Shown here piece after piece: positions 55,608 to 64,000 of a stretch of 64,000 nucleotides of DNA; the stretch's first letter is position 1, and each line of letters begins with the position of its first letter. A program made the translations under genes and the position numbers. Below the pieces are notes generated by a model that had not been told where the DNA came from, did not search any database, and saw nothing but the letters and a program-made list of their open reading frames with translations. The DNA is from Bartonella sp. CM31XJBT (GTDB lineage: Bacteria; Pseudomonadota; Alphaproteobacteria; Rhizobiales; Rhizobiaceae), in contig NZ_JAQITD010000009.1 in the NCBI RefSeq assembly GCF_028618555.1, forward strand, positions 1 through 64,000. The letters are read 5' to 3'.

Positions 55608-55885
55608 ATCCCTTTTTAGGATTTATGATTTCATAATTCAACTGAGATTATGATTTGCAGGGGCTGTTTCCTATTAAAAGTAGATAAAATTGATGTAAAA
55701 AACGCTACGATATCGTTCACTTTAATGGCTTTTAAAATTTATTATTAGGTTTAGAAACTATTATCTTTGAATGAAAAGATAACATTGTCTATAATTTATT
55801 ATTAAACAGCATTAGAGTATTGTGAAAAAGGTTTCGTAAAAAATAGTGGAGAGGGAGATAGTTTAAGTGAAACTAGGTAAGATTG

Positions 55886-56716
55886 ATGGCAGGAACGAAT
55901 AAGAATCGTGAAAATTTAACAAATGGTCCCATTATTATTTTAGTTGAACCGCAGCTTCCTGAAAACATTGGTATGGTCGCAAGGGCAATGGCAAATTTTG
56001 GGCTTTCTAAGCTTCGATTAGTCAATCCTCGAGAAATGTTTCCAAATGAAAAAGCTAGAGCTGCTGCAAGTAAAGCTGATCATGTCATTAACAATGCTGT
56101 GATTTTTAACACATTGCGTGATTCAATTGCAGATTTACACTATGTTTTTGCCACAACAGCACGTGAAAGATGTGGATTTAAAACTGTAAAAAGTGCTGTC
56201 GAAGCAGCAAGCGTATTACGTCAGCGTGAAAGTATCGGACATAAGACAGGTATTGTCTTTGGAAGAGAGAGATGGGGACTAGAAAATGATGAAATCAGCC
56301 TTGTTGATGAAATTATTACTTTTCCAGTTAATCCTGCTTTTGCGTCACTTAATATTGCGCAAGCGGTTCTTTTAATGTCTTACGAATGGATGAAAACTGG
56401 TTTAGAGAATGTCAGCGATACGGCATTTCGTGCCGCAGAGATGGAACCTGCAAATAAAACAATATTTCATGGTTTTTTATCTCAGTTAGAAGAGGCTTTG
56501 AATATCCGTGGGTATTTTAGACCCCCAGAACGCAAAGAAGTAATGATTGCAAATTTGCGCTCTGTTTTTACGCGCGCTAACTTTAGTGAACCTGAGGTTC
56601 GTTTATTGCGAGGCATTATATCTTCTTTGGATCATTTTTCGCCACAATATCCACGAGGGAGTAGAGCACCTGAAGAACGTGATCGTAAAAAAATTAAAAA
56701 TAAGTGTGAAAACTAA
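55886..56716 (+). CDS. trmJ: tRNA (cytidine/uridine-2'-O-)-methyltransferase TrmJ
   Basis: ATG at 55886 follows AGGTAAG. The SPOUT knot motifs are present: IIILVEPQLPENIGMVARAM, GIVFGRERWGLENDEISLVD and PAFASLNIAQAVLLMSYEW. TrmJ methylates position 32 of tRNA anticodon loops. The C-terminal helical domain is retained (276 residues). The murI start overlaps its stop (TAATG). Confidence 0.92.
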   Translation: MAGTNKNRENLTNGPIIILVEPQLPENIGMVARAMANFGLSKLRLVNPREMFPNEKARAAASKADHVINNAVIFNTLRDSIADLHYVFATTARERCGFKTVKSAVEAASVLRQRESIGHKTGIVFGRERWGLENDEISLVDEIITFPVNPAFASLNIAQAVLLMSYEWMKTGLENVSDTAFRAAEMEPANKTIFHGFLSQLEEALNIRGYFRPPERKEVMIANLRSVFTRANFSEPEVRLLRGIISSLDHFSPQYPRGSRAPEERDRKKIKNKCEN

Positions 56717-57543
56717 TGGATGAACGACCTGTTCTTTTTTTTGATAGCGGTATTGGTGGTTTAACAGTGTTTAGGGAAGCGCGTATTCTTATTCCTGAAA
56801 TGCAATTTATCTATGTTGCTGATGATGCAGGATTTCCTTATGGAAATTGGAAAGAAAATATTTTGAAAGAGCGTATTTTGAAGATTTTTACAAATCTTTT
56901 AACACGCTACAATCCAGCTTTATGTGTGATTGCTTGCAACACTGTTTCTACACTGATGATAGCAGATTTACGACAGAATTTTCCTCATGTCCCTTTTGTA
57001 GGAACGGTTCCTGCAATTAAATCAGCTGCAGAACAAACAAAATCTGGTTTTATTTCCGTATTAGCGACTCCTGGAACAGTTAAACGTGCTTATACAAATG
57101 AATTAATTAACTCTTTTGCTGGACAGTGTCATGTTCAGCTTGTGGGAAGTAAAAAGCTGGCTGGACTTGCTGAAGATTATTTACGGGGAAAATCTATCGA
57201 TTCAGAAGAGTTAAGAAAAGAAATCCTGCCATGTTTTGTGGAAAAAAATGGACAATATACGGATGTTATTGTTTTAGCCTGCACACATTATCCTTTTTTG
57301 ATTAATTTCTTTCGTGAACATGCTTTATGGTCCGTTGAGTGGATTGATCCGGCGAAAGCGATCGCCAAACATATCAGATCTTTATTACCATTGTCGGGAG
57401 AAATACACCATCAATATATAAAGAAATATCAAGATTTTGCGTTGTTGACATCGAAAAATATCACTTCTTTAACGGAGAATTTGTTTAAAGGATTTGGCTT
57501 AAAACTCATGAAAGGAGTTGACTTTGGGTTACGAGACCAATAA
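56716..57543 (+). CDS. murI: Glutamate racemase
   Basis: MurI makes D-glutamate for peptidoglycan. The 275 residues have the first catalytic cysteine in CVIACNTVSTLMIAD (about 74), the second in VIVLACTHYPFLINFF, and the N-terminal FFDSGIGGLTVFREA. Both cysteines are present. It is coupled to trmJ. Confidence 0.95.
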   Translation: MDERPVLFFDSGIGGLTVFREARILIPEMQFIYVADDAGFPYGNWKENILKERILKIFTNLLTRYNPALCVIACNTVSTLMIADLRQNFPHVPFVGTVPAIKSAAEQTKSGFISVLATPGTVKRAYTNELINSFAGQCHVQLVGSKKLAGLAEDYLRGKSIDSEELRKEILPCFVEKNGQYTDVIVLACTHYPFLINFFREHALWSVEWIDPAKAIAKHIRSLLPLSGEIHHQYIKKYQDFALLTSKNITSLTENLFKGFGLKLMKGVDFGLRDQ

Positions 57544-57553
57544 TGATGATCTA

Positions 57554-57575
57554 GCTATTTTTTCAAGAAAATAGC
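57554..57575 (+). terminator. Hairpin after murI
   Basis: GCTATTTT pairs with AAAATAGC over a six-base loop, 11 bases after the murI stop. There is no U tract afterwards, so it is a weak candidate. Confidence 0.3.
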
Positions 57576-57715
57576 ATTAATTGACGTGTCCCGTGGATAA
57601 CTTTGCATATTGATATGTTAAGGTATTCTGTCAGTCTTTATAGTATTTAAAGGCAGAGGAGGGCGCGTTTCCTTGGGGTCTTAAGATCTCGTGTTTTATT
57701 TTATAAGGAAATGCG

Positions 57716-58333
57716 ATGAGTAAACGCGAAACAACAAAGTATAAAATTGACCGTCGTATGGGAGAAAATATTTGGGGGCGTCCAAAATCTCCTGTCAATC
57801 GTCGTGATTATGGTCCAGGTCAGCATGGACAGCGTCGTAAAGGAAAACTTTCTGACTATGGGGTGCAGTTGCGCGCTAAACAGAAATTGAAAGGGTTTTA
57901 TGGAGATATTTCAGAAAAACAATTTCATAAAACCTATGAAGAGGCAGCTCGTCGACGGGGCGATACTGGCGAAAATCTTATCGGTCTGTTAGAATCACGT
58001 TTGGATGCTGTTGTTTATCGTGCAAAATTCGTACCTACGATTTTTGCTTCTCGCCAATTTATCAATCACGGTCATGTTAATGTCAATGGGCGGCGCACAA
58101 ATATTCAATCTTATCGTTGTAAACCAGGTGATGTTATTGAGGTTCGGGAAAAATCGAAACAACTTGTTTTAGTGTTAGAATCAGTGCAATTGGCAGAACG
58201 TGATGTCCCTGATTATATTGAAGCAGATCATAAACAGATGAAAGCAACCTTTACGCGTATTCCTGCTTTTGCAGATGTTCCTTATGCTGTGCAAATGGAA
58301 CCTAATTTGGTTGTTGAATTTTATTCTCGATAA
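57716..58333 (+). CDS. rpsD: 30S ribosomal protein S4
   Basis: The 205 residues are a standard S4: [40 protein letters not shown], an S4 RNA-binding domain ([40 protein letters not shown]), and the usual C-terminus [10 protein letters not shown]4 nucleates 30S assembly. TAAGGAA precedes ATG. It is monocistronic here. Confidence 0.97.
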   Translation: MSKRETTKYKIDRRMGENIWGRPKSPVNRRDYGPGQHGQRRKGKLSDYGVQLRAKQKLKGFYGDISEKQFHKTYEEAARRRGDTGENLIGLLESRLDAVVYRAKFVPTIFASRQFINHGHVNVNGRRTNIQSYRCKPGDVIEVREKSKQLVLVLESVQLAERDVPDYIEADHKQMKATFTRIPAFADVPYAVQMEPNLVVEFYSR

Positions 58334-58373
58334 TTTTTCTGTAAGAGAAATTGTTTCTCTCTTCTAGTATGAT

Positions 58374-58413
58374 AACTTCAAAATATTGTGTTATTCTTAC
58401 AATATTTGAAGTT
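58374..58413 (+). terminator. Hairpin downstream of rpsD
   Basis: A long stem (58374-58389 with 58399-58413, one bulged A) forms about 40 bp after the rpsD stop and is followed after eight bases by TTTTT. A shorter AGAGAAA/TTTCTCT stem precedes it at 58344-58360. One of them probably ends the S4 transcript. Confidence 0.5.
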
Positions 58414-58598
58414 AATAAGTTCTTTTTGTAAATGGTTCTATATTAAGTTTATTGCTATGTTTTATAGTCATAAATTTGTATAGTTCCATTTCTTTTTTGT
58501 GTATCTAATTTATAAATTCAAAAAACATAAATGTAAGCTTGCTTTAATATTTTTTTATCTTTGCAAAACGAGCTGTTTATTGTGCAGGATATGGTATT

Positions 58599-59474
58599 AT
58601 GAATGATGTTCCAGTTGAATATCAAGTAATAGAAGAAAACGAAGGGAGAGATGATCCTTTAATAAGCGAAGCAGATAATTGTCATCCAATGTTTCGTGTT
58701 GCTCCTTCAAGCGTAGAATTTAATAAATTACGCAAACGACTTTTACGTCATATGCGACAAGCTTTGGATGATTTTTCTATGCTCTCTACAGGAGAAAAAT
58801 GGCTTGTTGCTTTATCGGGTGGAAAAGACTCTTATGGTTTATTAGCGCTTCTTTTAGACTTAAAGTGGCGAGGTCTTTTATCCGTTGAAATTCTTGCCTG
58901 TAATCTTGATCAAGGGCAACCAGGATTCCCTAAGCATATTCTTCCAGACTTTTTAAGTTCTTATAAAATTCCATATCGTATTGAATATCAGGATACTTAT
59001 TCCATTGTTACAGATAAATTGGCAGAGTCGCAGACATATTGTTCACTTTGTTCTCGATTACGACGTGGTAATCTCTATCGTATTGCACGTGAAGAGGGAT
59101 GTTCTGCATTAGTTTTAGGTCATCATCGTGATGATGTTTTAGAAACATTTTTTATGAATTTGTTTCACGGTGGCCGATTAGCTGCCATGCCTGGAAAACT
59201 TAAAAATGATGAAGGAGATCTTTTTGTGTTACGTCCTCTTGTTTATGCTGCTGAGGAAGATATGGAAAAATTTTCTCAAGCAATGCAATTTCCGATTATT
59301 CCTTGTAATCTTTGCGGTAGTCAAGATGGTTTGCAACGTAATGCCATGAAAGAAATGCTGAAAAATATAGAAAGACAAATGCCAGGACGTAAAGATACGA
59401 TGATTCGCGCTTTAACAAATGTACGCCCAAGTCATTTGCTTGATAAGAAATTCTTTGATTTTAAAACGTGTTAA
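58599..59474 (+). CDS. ttcA: tRNA 2-thiocytidine biosynthesis protein TtcA
   Basis: TtcA thiolates cytidine 32 in tRNA using an iron-sulphur cluster. The PP-loop is [19 protein letters not shown]; the two cysteine motifs are [12 protein letters not shown] and [34 protein letters not shown] is also present. It is complete (291 residues) and stands alone. Confidence 0.94.
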   Translation: MNDVPVEYQVIEENEGRDDPLISEADNCHPMFRVAPSSVEFNKLRKRLLRHMRQALDDFSMLSTGEKWLVALSGGKDSYGLLALLLDLKWRGLLSVEILACNLDQGQPGFPKHILPDFLSSYKIPYRIEYQDTYSIVTDKLAESQTYCSLCSRLRRGNLYRIAREEGCSALVLGHHRDDVLETFFMNLFHGGRLAAMPGKLKNDEGDLFVLRPLVYAAEEDMEKFSQAMQFPIIPCNLCGSQDGLQRNAMKEMLKNIERQMPGRKDTMIRALTNVRPSHLLDKKFFDFKTC

Positions 59475-60006
59475 TAATAATTAGATATTTAAAAAAAATA
59501 CGTTCAAAGAGTTTAAGATAAGATACTTATTTATAATGATAATTTATTGTTTTTTTAATTTAGATACGTCAGATTGTTTTGTTTCAAATTCTCTTATATT
59601 GCATCTATAAAAAACATCTGCCTGCATATCACAAAGGAAATTCTCGTGTGCATCAAACTCTCTTGAAAAAATTTTTCTTTCACTAACCAATGACTGTCGC
59701 AATATCAAAAATAGGAAAATAGTACGATTGTTGATTTGCTCTTTTGTTAATTAAAAATAGTGAACCTTGTGGATTTTATTTTATTCTGTTGCGCCGCCAT
59801 CACCGTCATTTAAGGTATTAAATTAAGAGAATATATAACTGCTTGATATTTTGGGAGTGTATAGCAACACTCAGGGCAAGAATTGCTCGTAAATTCTCAT
59901 GAAGTGAGTTACATAAGTGATCAAGTTCGATTGTGAGTAGCCGACCTTTTATAAACCAATGCTGATAGAAATCTTCATCATTGAGGACAGAGAAGGAGTT
60001 AAATTT
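59475..60006. other. Intergenic region, about 530 bp, with a possible gene relic
   Basis: On the minus strand a frame without a start codon runs about 63 codons from the rimO stop to TAA at 59818 (NDEDFYQHWFIKGRLLTIEL; CNSLHENLRAILALSV). Its amino-acid composition is natural, but nothing identifies it. It may be the end of a lost gene or chance. The rest is AT-rich and empty. Confidence 0.3.
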
Positions 60007-61320
60007 TTAAACGGCTATACCATAAAGGTCATAGGCATCCGATTGTTCGATTTTAACGGTGACAAATTCACCAACACGCAGTGGGCGTCGTGATGATATA
60101 TGGACAACACCATCTATTTCTGGAGCATCGTACTGACTCCGTCCTTTGGCAACTTTTCCTTGACTTTCATCAATAAGAACTTGGAGTCTTTTTCCAATTT
60201 TTTTCTTTAAAAGATATGTAGAAATTTGTTGTTGTTTTGCCATAAAACGATGCCAGCGGTTTTCTTTCACCTCTTCAGGAATATTTTCTAATCCCAAATC
60301 ATTTGCGGCAGCTCCTTTTACTTCTTCATATTTAAAGCACCCAGCGCGTTCAATTTTTGCTTCTTCTAGCCATTCTAGAAGTATATTAAAATCTTCATTC
60401 GTTTCACCAGGAAAACCAACAATAAATGTTGATCGCAAAGTAAGATCTGGACAGATTTTCCGCCATTTTTCAATTCTACGGTTTGTTTTTTCCATAAGTG
60501 CGGGACGCTTCATGTGACGCAAAACAGCCGGTGATGCATGCTGAAAAGGAATATCCAGATAAGGAAGAATTTTTTTTGCAGCCATAAGTTCGATAACTTC
60601 ATCAACATGGGGATAAGGATAAACGTAATGCATACGTACCCAAATACCCATATCGCCTAGTTCGCGACAAAGATCAAAGAATTTCGTTTTGATTGTACGA
60701 TCTTTCCAAGAATTTTCGAGATATTTAAGATCAACACCATAAGCACTCGTATCTTGTGAAATAACCAAAAGTTCTTTTACACCCGCTTGCACGAGTTTTT
60801 CAGCTTCACGAAGAACATCGCTGATGGGACGTGAAGTGAGATCACCACGCAGAGTAGGGATGATACAAAAACTACACTGGTTAGAGCATCCTTCAGAAAT
60901 CTTTAAGTAGGCGTAATGGCGAGGTGTTAAACGAATACCTTGGGGAGGAACTAAATCAAGAAAAGGATCATGAATTGGAGGAATTGCTGTATGAACAGCT
61001 TCTATAACGCTTTCATAAGCTTGCGGTTTTGTAATAGCCAATACATTAGGATATGTTTGGCGAATAGCATCAGGATCAGCACCAAGACACCCTGTTACAA
61101 TAACTTTTCCATTTTTTTTAAGAGCTTCATCAATATTGGCTAATGATTCTTTCCTTGCCGAGTCAAGAAAACCACAGGTATTCACAATAACGACATCAGC
61201 TCCTTGATGTTGACGTGAAATCTCATACCCTTCGGAGCGAAGGCGTGTAATAATTCGCTCAGAATCTACGAGTGCTTTTGGGCATCCGAGGGAGACAAAA
61301 CTAATACGAGGTGCTACCAT
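60007..61320 (-). CDS. rimO: Ribosomal protein S12 methylthiotransferase RimO
   Basis: RimO is a radical-SAM enzyme that methylthiolates an aspartate of ribosomal protein S12. It has the N-terminal UPF0004 domain with cysteines in [29 protein letters not shown] and [10 protein letters not shown], the radical-SAM CxxxCxxC in [17 protein letters not shown], and a C-terminal TRAM domain ending [10 protein letters not shown]. The length of 437 residues is normal. Confidence 0.95.
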   Translation of the reverse strand: MVAPRISFVSLGCPKALVDSERIITRLRSEGYEISRQHQGADVVIVNTCGFLDSARKESLANIDEALKKNGKVIVTGCLGADPDAIRQTYPNVLAITKPQAYESVIEAVHTAIPPIHDPFLDLVPPQGIRLTPRHYAYLKISEGCSNQCSFCIIPTLRGDLTSRPISDVLREAEKLVQAGVKELLVISQDTSAYGVDLKYLENSWKDRTIKTKFFDLCRELGDMGIWVRMHYVYPYPHVDEVIELMAAKKILPYLDIPFQHASPAVLRHMKRPALMEKTNRRIEKWRKICPDLTLRSTFIVGFPGETNEDFNILLEWLEEAKIERAGCFKYEEVKGAAANDLGLENIPEEVKENRWHRFMAKQQQISTYLLKKKIGKRLQVLIDESQGKVAKGRSQYDAPEIDGVVHISSRRPLRVGEFVTVKIEQSDAYDLYGIAV

Positions 61321-61779
61321 GATGATCCTACAATTACTATGAATGATTCAGTTACGTTTTTATTAACTTAAAAATAATGTTCTTTATTTTTATACCTATG
61401 CAATACAGTCTGTTACAAAGTTATTTGATTTTTTTCTACAAAATTTTATGTGTTTTTATGCATGCATACAATTTTGTCTTATTATATCGTAAAATTCCAT
61501 CATTGAGGACGAGGATATAAGGCTGCTTTCTTAAAAGCATTCAAGTTCTTTTCAAAGTACGTGGTGAATATTTTAAAGCTTACTTGCCAAGCCTTGCATA
61601 AGTGAAGAACATGGAGGGAAGGGAAAGTGAAATCCGCTCGATAAGGATCTGGATTGTTTATAAACCGAATTGGGGGCATCCTTTGGCTGTGGAGAAGAAG
61701 TCAATTGCGTGTGGCACAATAAAAAAATACTCAACAGCTTCTTATTGCGATATATATCGCGTACTATAAGGTTTATTTT
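61321..61779. other. Intergenic region, about 460 bp
   Basis: No complete gene is visible. A slightly more GC-rich stretch (about 61500-61740) has a 40-codon open frame on the minus strand without a start (RSLSSGFHFPFPPCSSLM), possibly a relic. The lexA transcript ends here, but no clear terminator was found. Confidence 0.35.
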
Positions 61780-62484
61780 TTAATATTTGCGAATAAGTCC
61801 GGTAAGTTTGCCTTGTATTTCTACACGCTCGGATTCGTATGTCCGTACTTCATAATGAGGATTTGCAGCTTCTAATGCAATAGAAGCTCCTTTGCGTCGA
61901 TAACGTTTTAATGTTGCTTCTTTTTTATCAATAAACGCAACAATAATTTCACCTGTTATTGCTGTATTTTGACGTTTCACAATGATCGTATCTTTATCAA
62001 AGATACCAGCCTCCATCATAGAATCATCTTTAACTTCTAATGCGTAGTGCTCACCTGTATTAACCATATCGAGTGGAAGAGAAAGGCTGTTTATTTGCTG
62101 CAGTATAGCAGAGGCGGGTACGCTTGCAGAAATACGTCCCATAATAGGAATGGTGATATTTTTTTTTTCTTCTTCATCAAAGGGACTCAAGCTTTTTGAT
62201 ATTTCCCTTTTATTTCTTTCTATTATACTGGGAGAAATTTTACGTGCTAAAGAAAGGTTAAATGTTATTTTCTCAGGAAGTCGAATTACCTCCACAGCAC
62301 GAGCACGATTGGGCAAACGACGTATAAAACCTCTTTGTTCTAAGGCTATAATGAGCTTATGAATACCAGACTTTGAAGAAAGTTCTAATGCATTTTTCAT
62401 TTCTTCAAAAGAAGGAGGAACACCAGTTTCTTTTATATGGTTATGAATAAACAAGAGTAGCTCATACTGTTTACATGTTAGCAT
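61780..62484 (-). CDS. lexA: LexA repressor, SOS regulator, with an atypical cleavage site
   Basis: The 234 residues have the N-terminal winged helix ([40 protein letters not shown]) and the S24 catalytic domain with serine S155 in [11 protein letters not shown] and lysine K193 in [11 protein letters not shown]. The usual Ala-Gly cleavage dipeptide is Ala120-Ser121 here ([11 protein letters not shown]), and the serine loop reads DDSM instead of the usual GDSM. Self-cleavage on RecA filaments may therefore be slower. It is otherwise complete. No GTTC-N7-GTTC box was found directly upstream by eye. Confidence 0.9.
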   Translation of the reverse strand: MLTCKQYELLLFIHNHIKETGVPPSFEEMKNALELSSKSGIHKLIIALEQRGFIRRLPNRARAVEVIRLPEKITFNLSLARKISPSIIERNKREISKSLSPFDEEEKKNITIPIMGRISASVPASAILQQINSLSLPLDMVNTGEHYALEVKDDSMMEAGIFDKDTIIVKRQNTAITGEIIVAFIDKKEATLKRYRRKGASIALEAANPHYEVRTYESERVEIQGKLTGLIRKY

Positions 62485-63629
62485 TCAATATTCCAATCAA
62501 AATAATAAAAATTATTAAAGTAAAAATACATGTATATATAAAACTTTTACAATTTTTATCGCCAAATCAAAATTATTTTCTTTATTTTTGATCTTATCGT
62601 TTAATAAATAAATATGTTTATTTATAGATATATTTAAATTATTATTTATATACTATATAGCTACATTAATATTAAATAATGTATAAAATACTTTATAGTT
62701 CTGACTGAATTATCTAACACCAAATTTTATGACCAGTATTATCCTTTTCTTCTAAAAATATATCTACATGTTTTGTAATTTCTGATATAAAAAAGTTAAA
62801 TAGAAGGTATTCTATATATTTAGAACTCTCTATGGGTATTTAAAATCATTTTACATACTGCATATTATTTCTGCTTTTTTATTCTTAGTAAAATTATCTA
62901 CAGCTCTAATAGTGAACACAATTTATAGTCATTCGAGATATTTTCAATGAGACTAAATTTTTGCTTCATATCTACTTTATTCTATAGGATAAACTGGCTT
63001 TCGTTATATATTCATTATGCATAAATAAAATTATACTCTCAAAATGCCATTGTTGCTCATTGTTCCATTTTCAGGTCTAACGTGTCAACTGCTATATACT
63101 ATTTTCATGAACCCTAATGTTACGATAAATTTTGATTATTGAAAGGAGGCATAAAAGGTATTTTCATTTCTTTTTTATAGTTTTATTCTCTCACTTATAT
63201 TGGTCAAGAAAATGCTTTTTATTGTTTCAATATAAAAAAGATTTGAAATGAGATAAGCTTACAGTATTTGAGACTTATCACTCAAGTGATAAAAATGATA
63301 AATTATTATAAATCAATATATTATCTTATAAATCTGTATTTATATTTGAAAATTGAACACTAAGATATAAAGATATAAAAAATAATATTATAATAAAAGG
63401 TATTTTTTCTTCTCTACCCATTATGCTCAACAACCCATGTGAGGGGAAGGGGGTAATTTCTCATAATTTTAACGCTTCGAATCTATGCAATATTTTGCAG
63501 TGAAATTTTTCCTTTATTGAAACTTCAAAAATAAGATTAAAGAGTACTTATACAATGATGAAGTAAAGGGGTGAAAACGAAAAATTATTGATAATTGAAG
63601 AAAATAATAATATTTTTCTCCAAAAGGTG
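62485..63629. other. Gene-poor AT-rich region, over 1.1 kb
   Basis: No gene with a proper start is visible. At 63143-63150 a strong ribosome-site-like AAAGGAGG precedes a 27-codon hydrophobic frame (VFSFLFYSFILSLILVKKML) that begins at GTA near 63157 instead of a start codon. A perfect stem, TTATCACT with AGTGATAA, lies at 63275-63292. Both could belong to a small RNA or a lost small membrane peptide. The rest shows frequent stops in all frames. Confidence 0.4.
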
Positions 63630-63658
63630 TTGACCAAATGGAAAGTCAACCGTATGTT
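63630..63658 (+). promoter_or_regulatory. Promoter of tRNA-Lys
   Basis: TTGACC (63630-63635) and TATGTT (63653-63658) are separated by 17 bases and lie about 50 bp before the tRNA. The -35 box is also part of an inverted repeat, GTTGAC and GTCAAC, which spans the spacer. Confidence 0.65.
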
Positions 63659-63709
63659 CCCTTCACTTTCTACAAATTAGATAGTGTGCAAACTAGATAG
63701 CTTGTATGA

Positions 63710-63785
63710 GAGCGCGTAGCTCAGCTGGTAGAGCAACTGACTTTTAATCAGTAGGTCCAGGGTTCGAATCCCTGCGCGCTCACCA
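63710..63785 (+). tRNA. tRNA-Lys (anticodon TTT)
   Basis: A 76-base cloverleaf with encoded CCA: acceptor GAGCGCG with CGCGCTC, D arm AGCTCAGCTGGTAGAGC, anticodon loop CTTTTAA, T arm with GGGTTCGAATCCC. Confidence 0.97.
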
Positions 63786-64000
63786 AATTTAAATTAATAT
63801 CAATAGGCTATAAAAAATTTAAGAATCTTTCTTGTTTTTATTCTTTTTGAAGTTTTTTGTTGATTCTATAACCTGTCATTTTCTATCAGCAGTTTTGAAA
63901 TAGAGCGATGCTATGCTGTCTCCTGTCCAACAAAAAAGAGCTTTAAGATTACGATAGGATTGTACCTGCGTTGGCAGCACATGTGGTTTCTAATTTTCTC
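63786..64000. other. Right end of the window, no gene assigned
   Basis: The 215 bp after tRNA-Lys contain short open stretches on the minus strand that reach the window edge, but none has a family pattern or a decidable start. Confidence 0.4.

Overview
The window is AT-rich chromosomal DNA from an alphaproteobacterium. The reduced gene set, long non-coding AT-rich spacers, family-level resemblance of the core proteins and a lambdoid prophage carrying HigBA, HicAB and AntA/KilAC genes all point to the genus Bartonella. The species cannot be fixed by reading alone.

Bases 1 to about 19,400 are a degraded lambdoid prophage ending 100 bp from the 3' end of a tRNA-Thr gene, the likely attachment site. 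Its control region is still readable: a divergent pair (Cro-like gene leftward at 14169-14543, LexA-type CI-like repressor rightward at 14627-15244) with GTAC-type palindromic operators on both sides. The rightward arm (15.4-19.3 kb) carries an operator-overlapped promoter, an acidic early protein, AntA and AntA-KilAC antirepressors, a hexapeptide-repeat pseudogene, an Erf annealing protein, a YqaJ exonuclease and an excisionase-like protein; no integrase is present. The leftward arm carries a RuvC-like nuclease, a replication protein, several unknown genes, a split Dam methylase, an XRE regulator, SSB, a HicAB module with a broken toxin, and disordered structural genes (FI-like, Z, small terminase, a terminase/capsid/head-tail chimera, a U-like protein). 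Inserted among these are an intact HigBA pair, a 361-residue membrane protein and a second, broken AntA-KilAC gene.

Bases 19,440 to 64,000 are an ordinary, intact core chromosome. In order: tRNA-Thr, accC/accB (fatty acid synthesis), a DsbA-like oxidoreductase, glpD, dusA, cobT, an Lrp regulator, a uracil-DNA glycosylase-family protein, an anchored nuclease, rpmG, an MFS transporter, rnr, topA, dprA, plsY, a pyrB-pyrC' pair, an AidB-like acyl-CoA dehydrogenase, ruvX, gatCA, a complete liv branched-chain amino acid ABC transporter (livJHMGF), a two-domain cold-shock protein, a DUF192 protein with an alpha/beta hydrolase, a DUF3126 protein, radC/map/sfsA, trmJ/murI, rpsD, ttcA, rimO, lexA and tRNA-Lys.

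The contrast between the halves is the main result. At least eight reading-frame lesions sit in the 19 kb prophage and I see none in the 45 kb of core DNA, so the prophage is decaying while its repressor, recombination genes and toxin-antitoxin genes stay open. No clearly new multi-gene system is evident. The most unusual items are the structural-gene chimera, the antirepressor that seems to have only an ATA start codon, the LexA with an Ala-Ser instead of Ala-Gly cleavage site, and a perfect 30-bp palindrome in an intergenic region.
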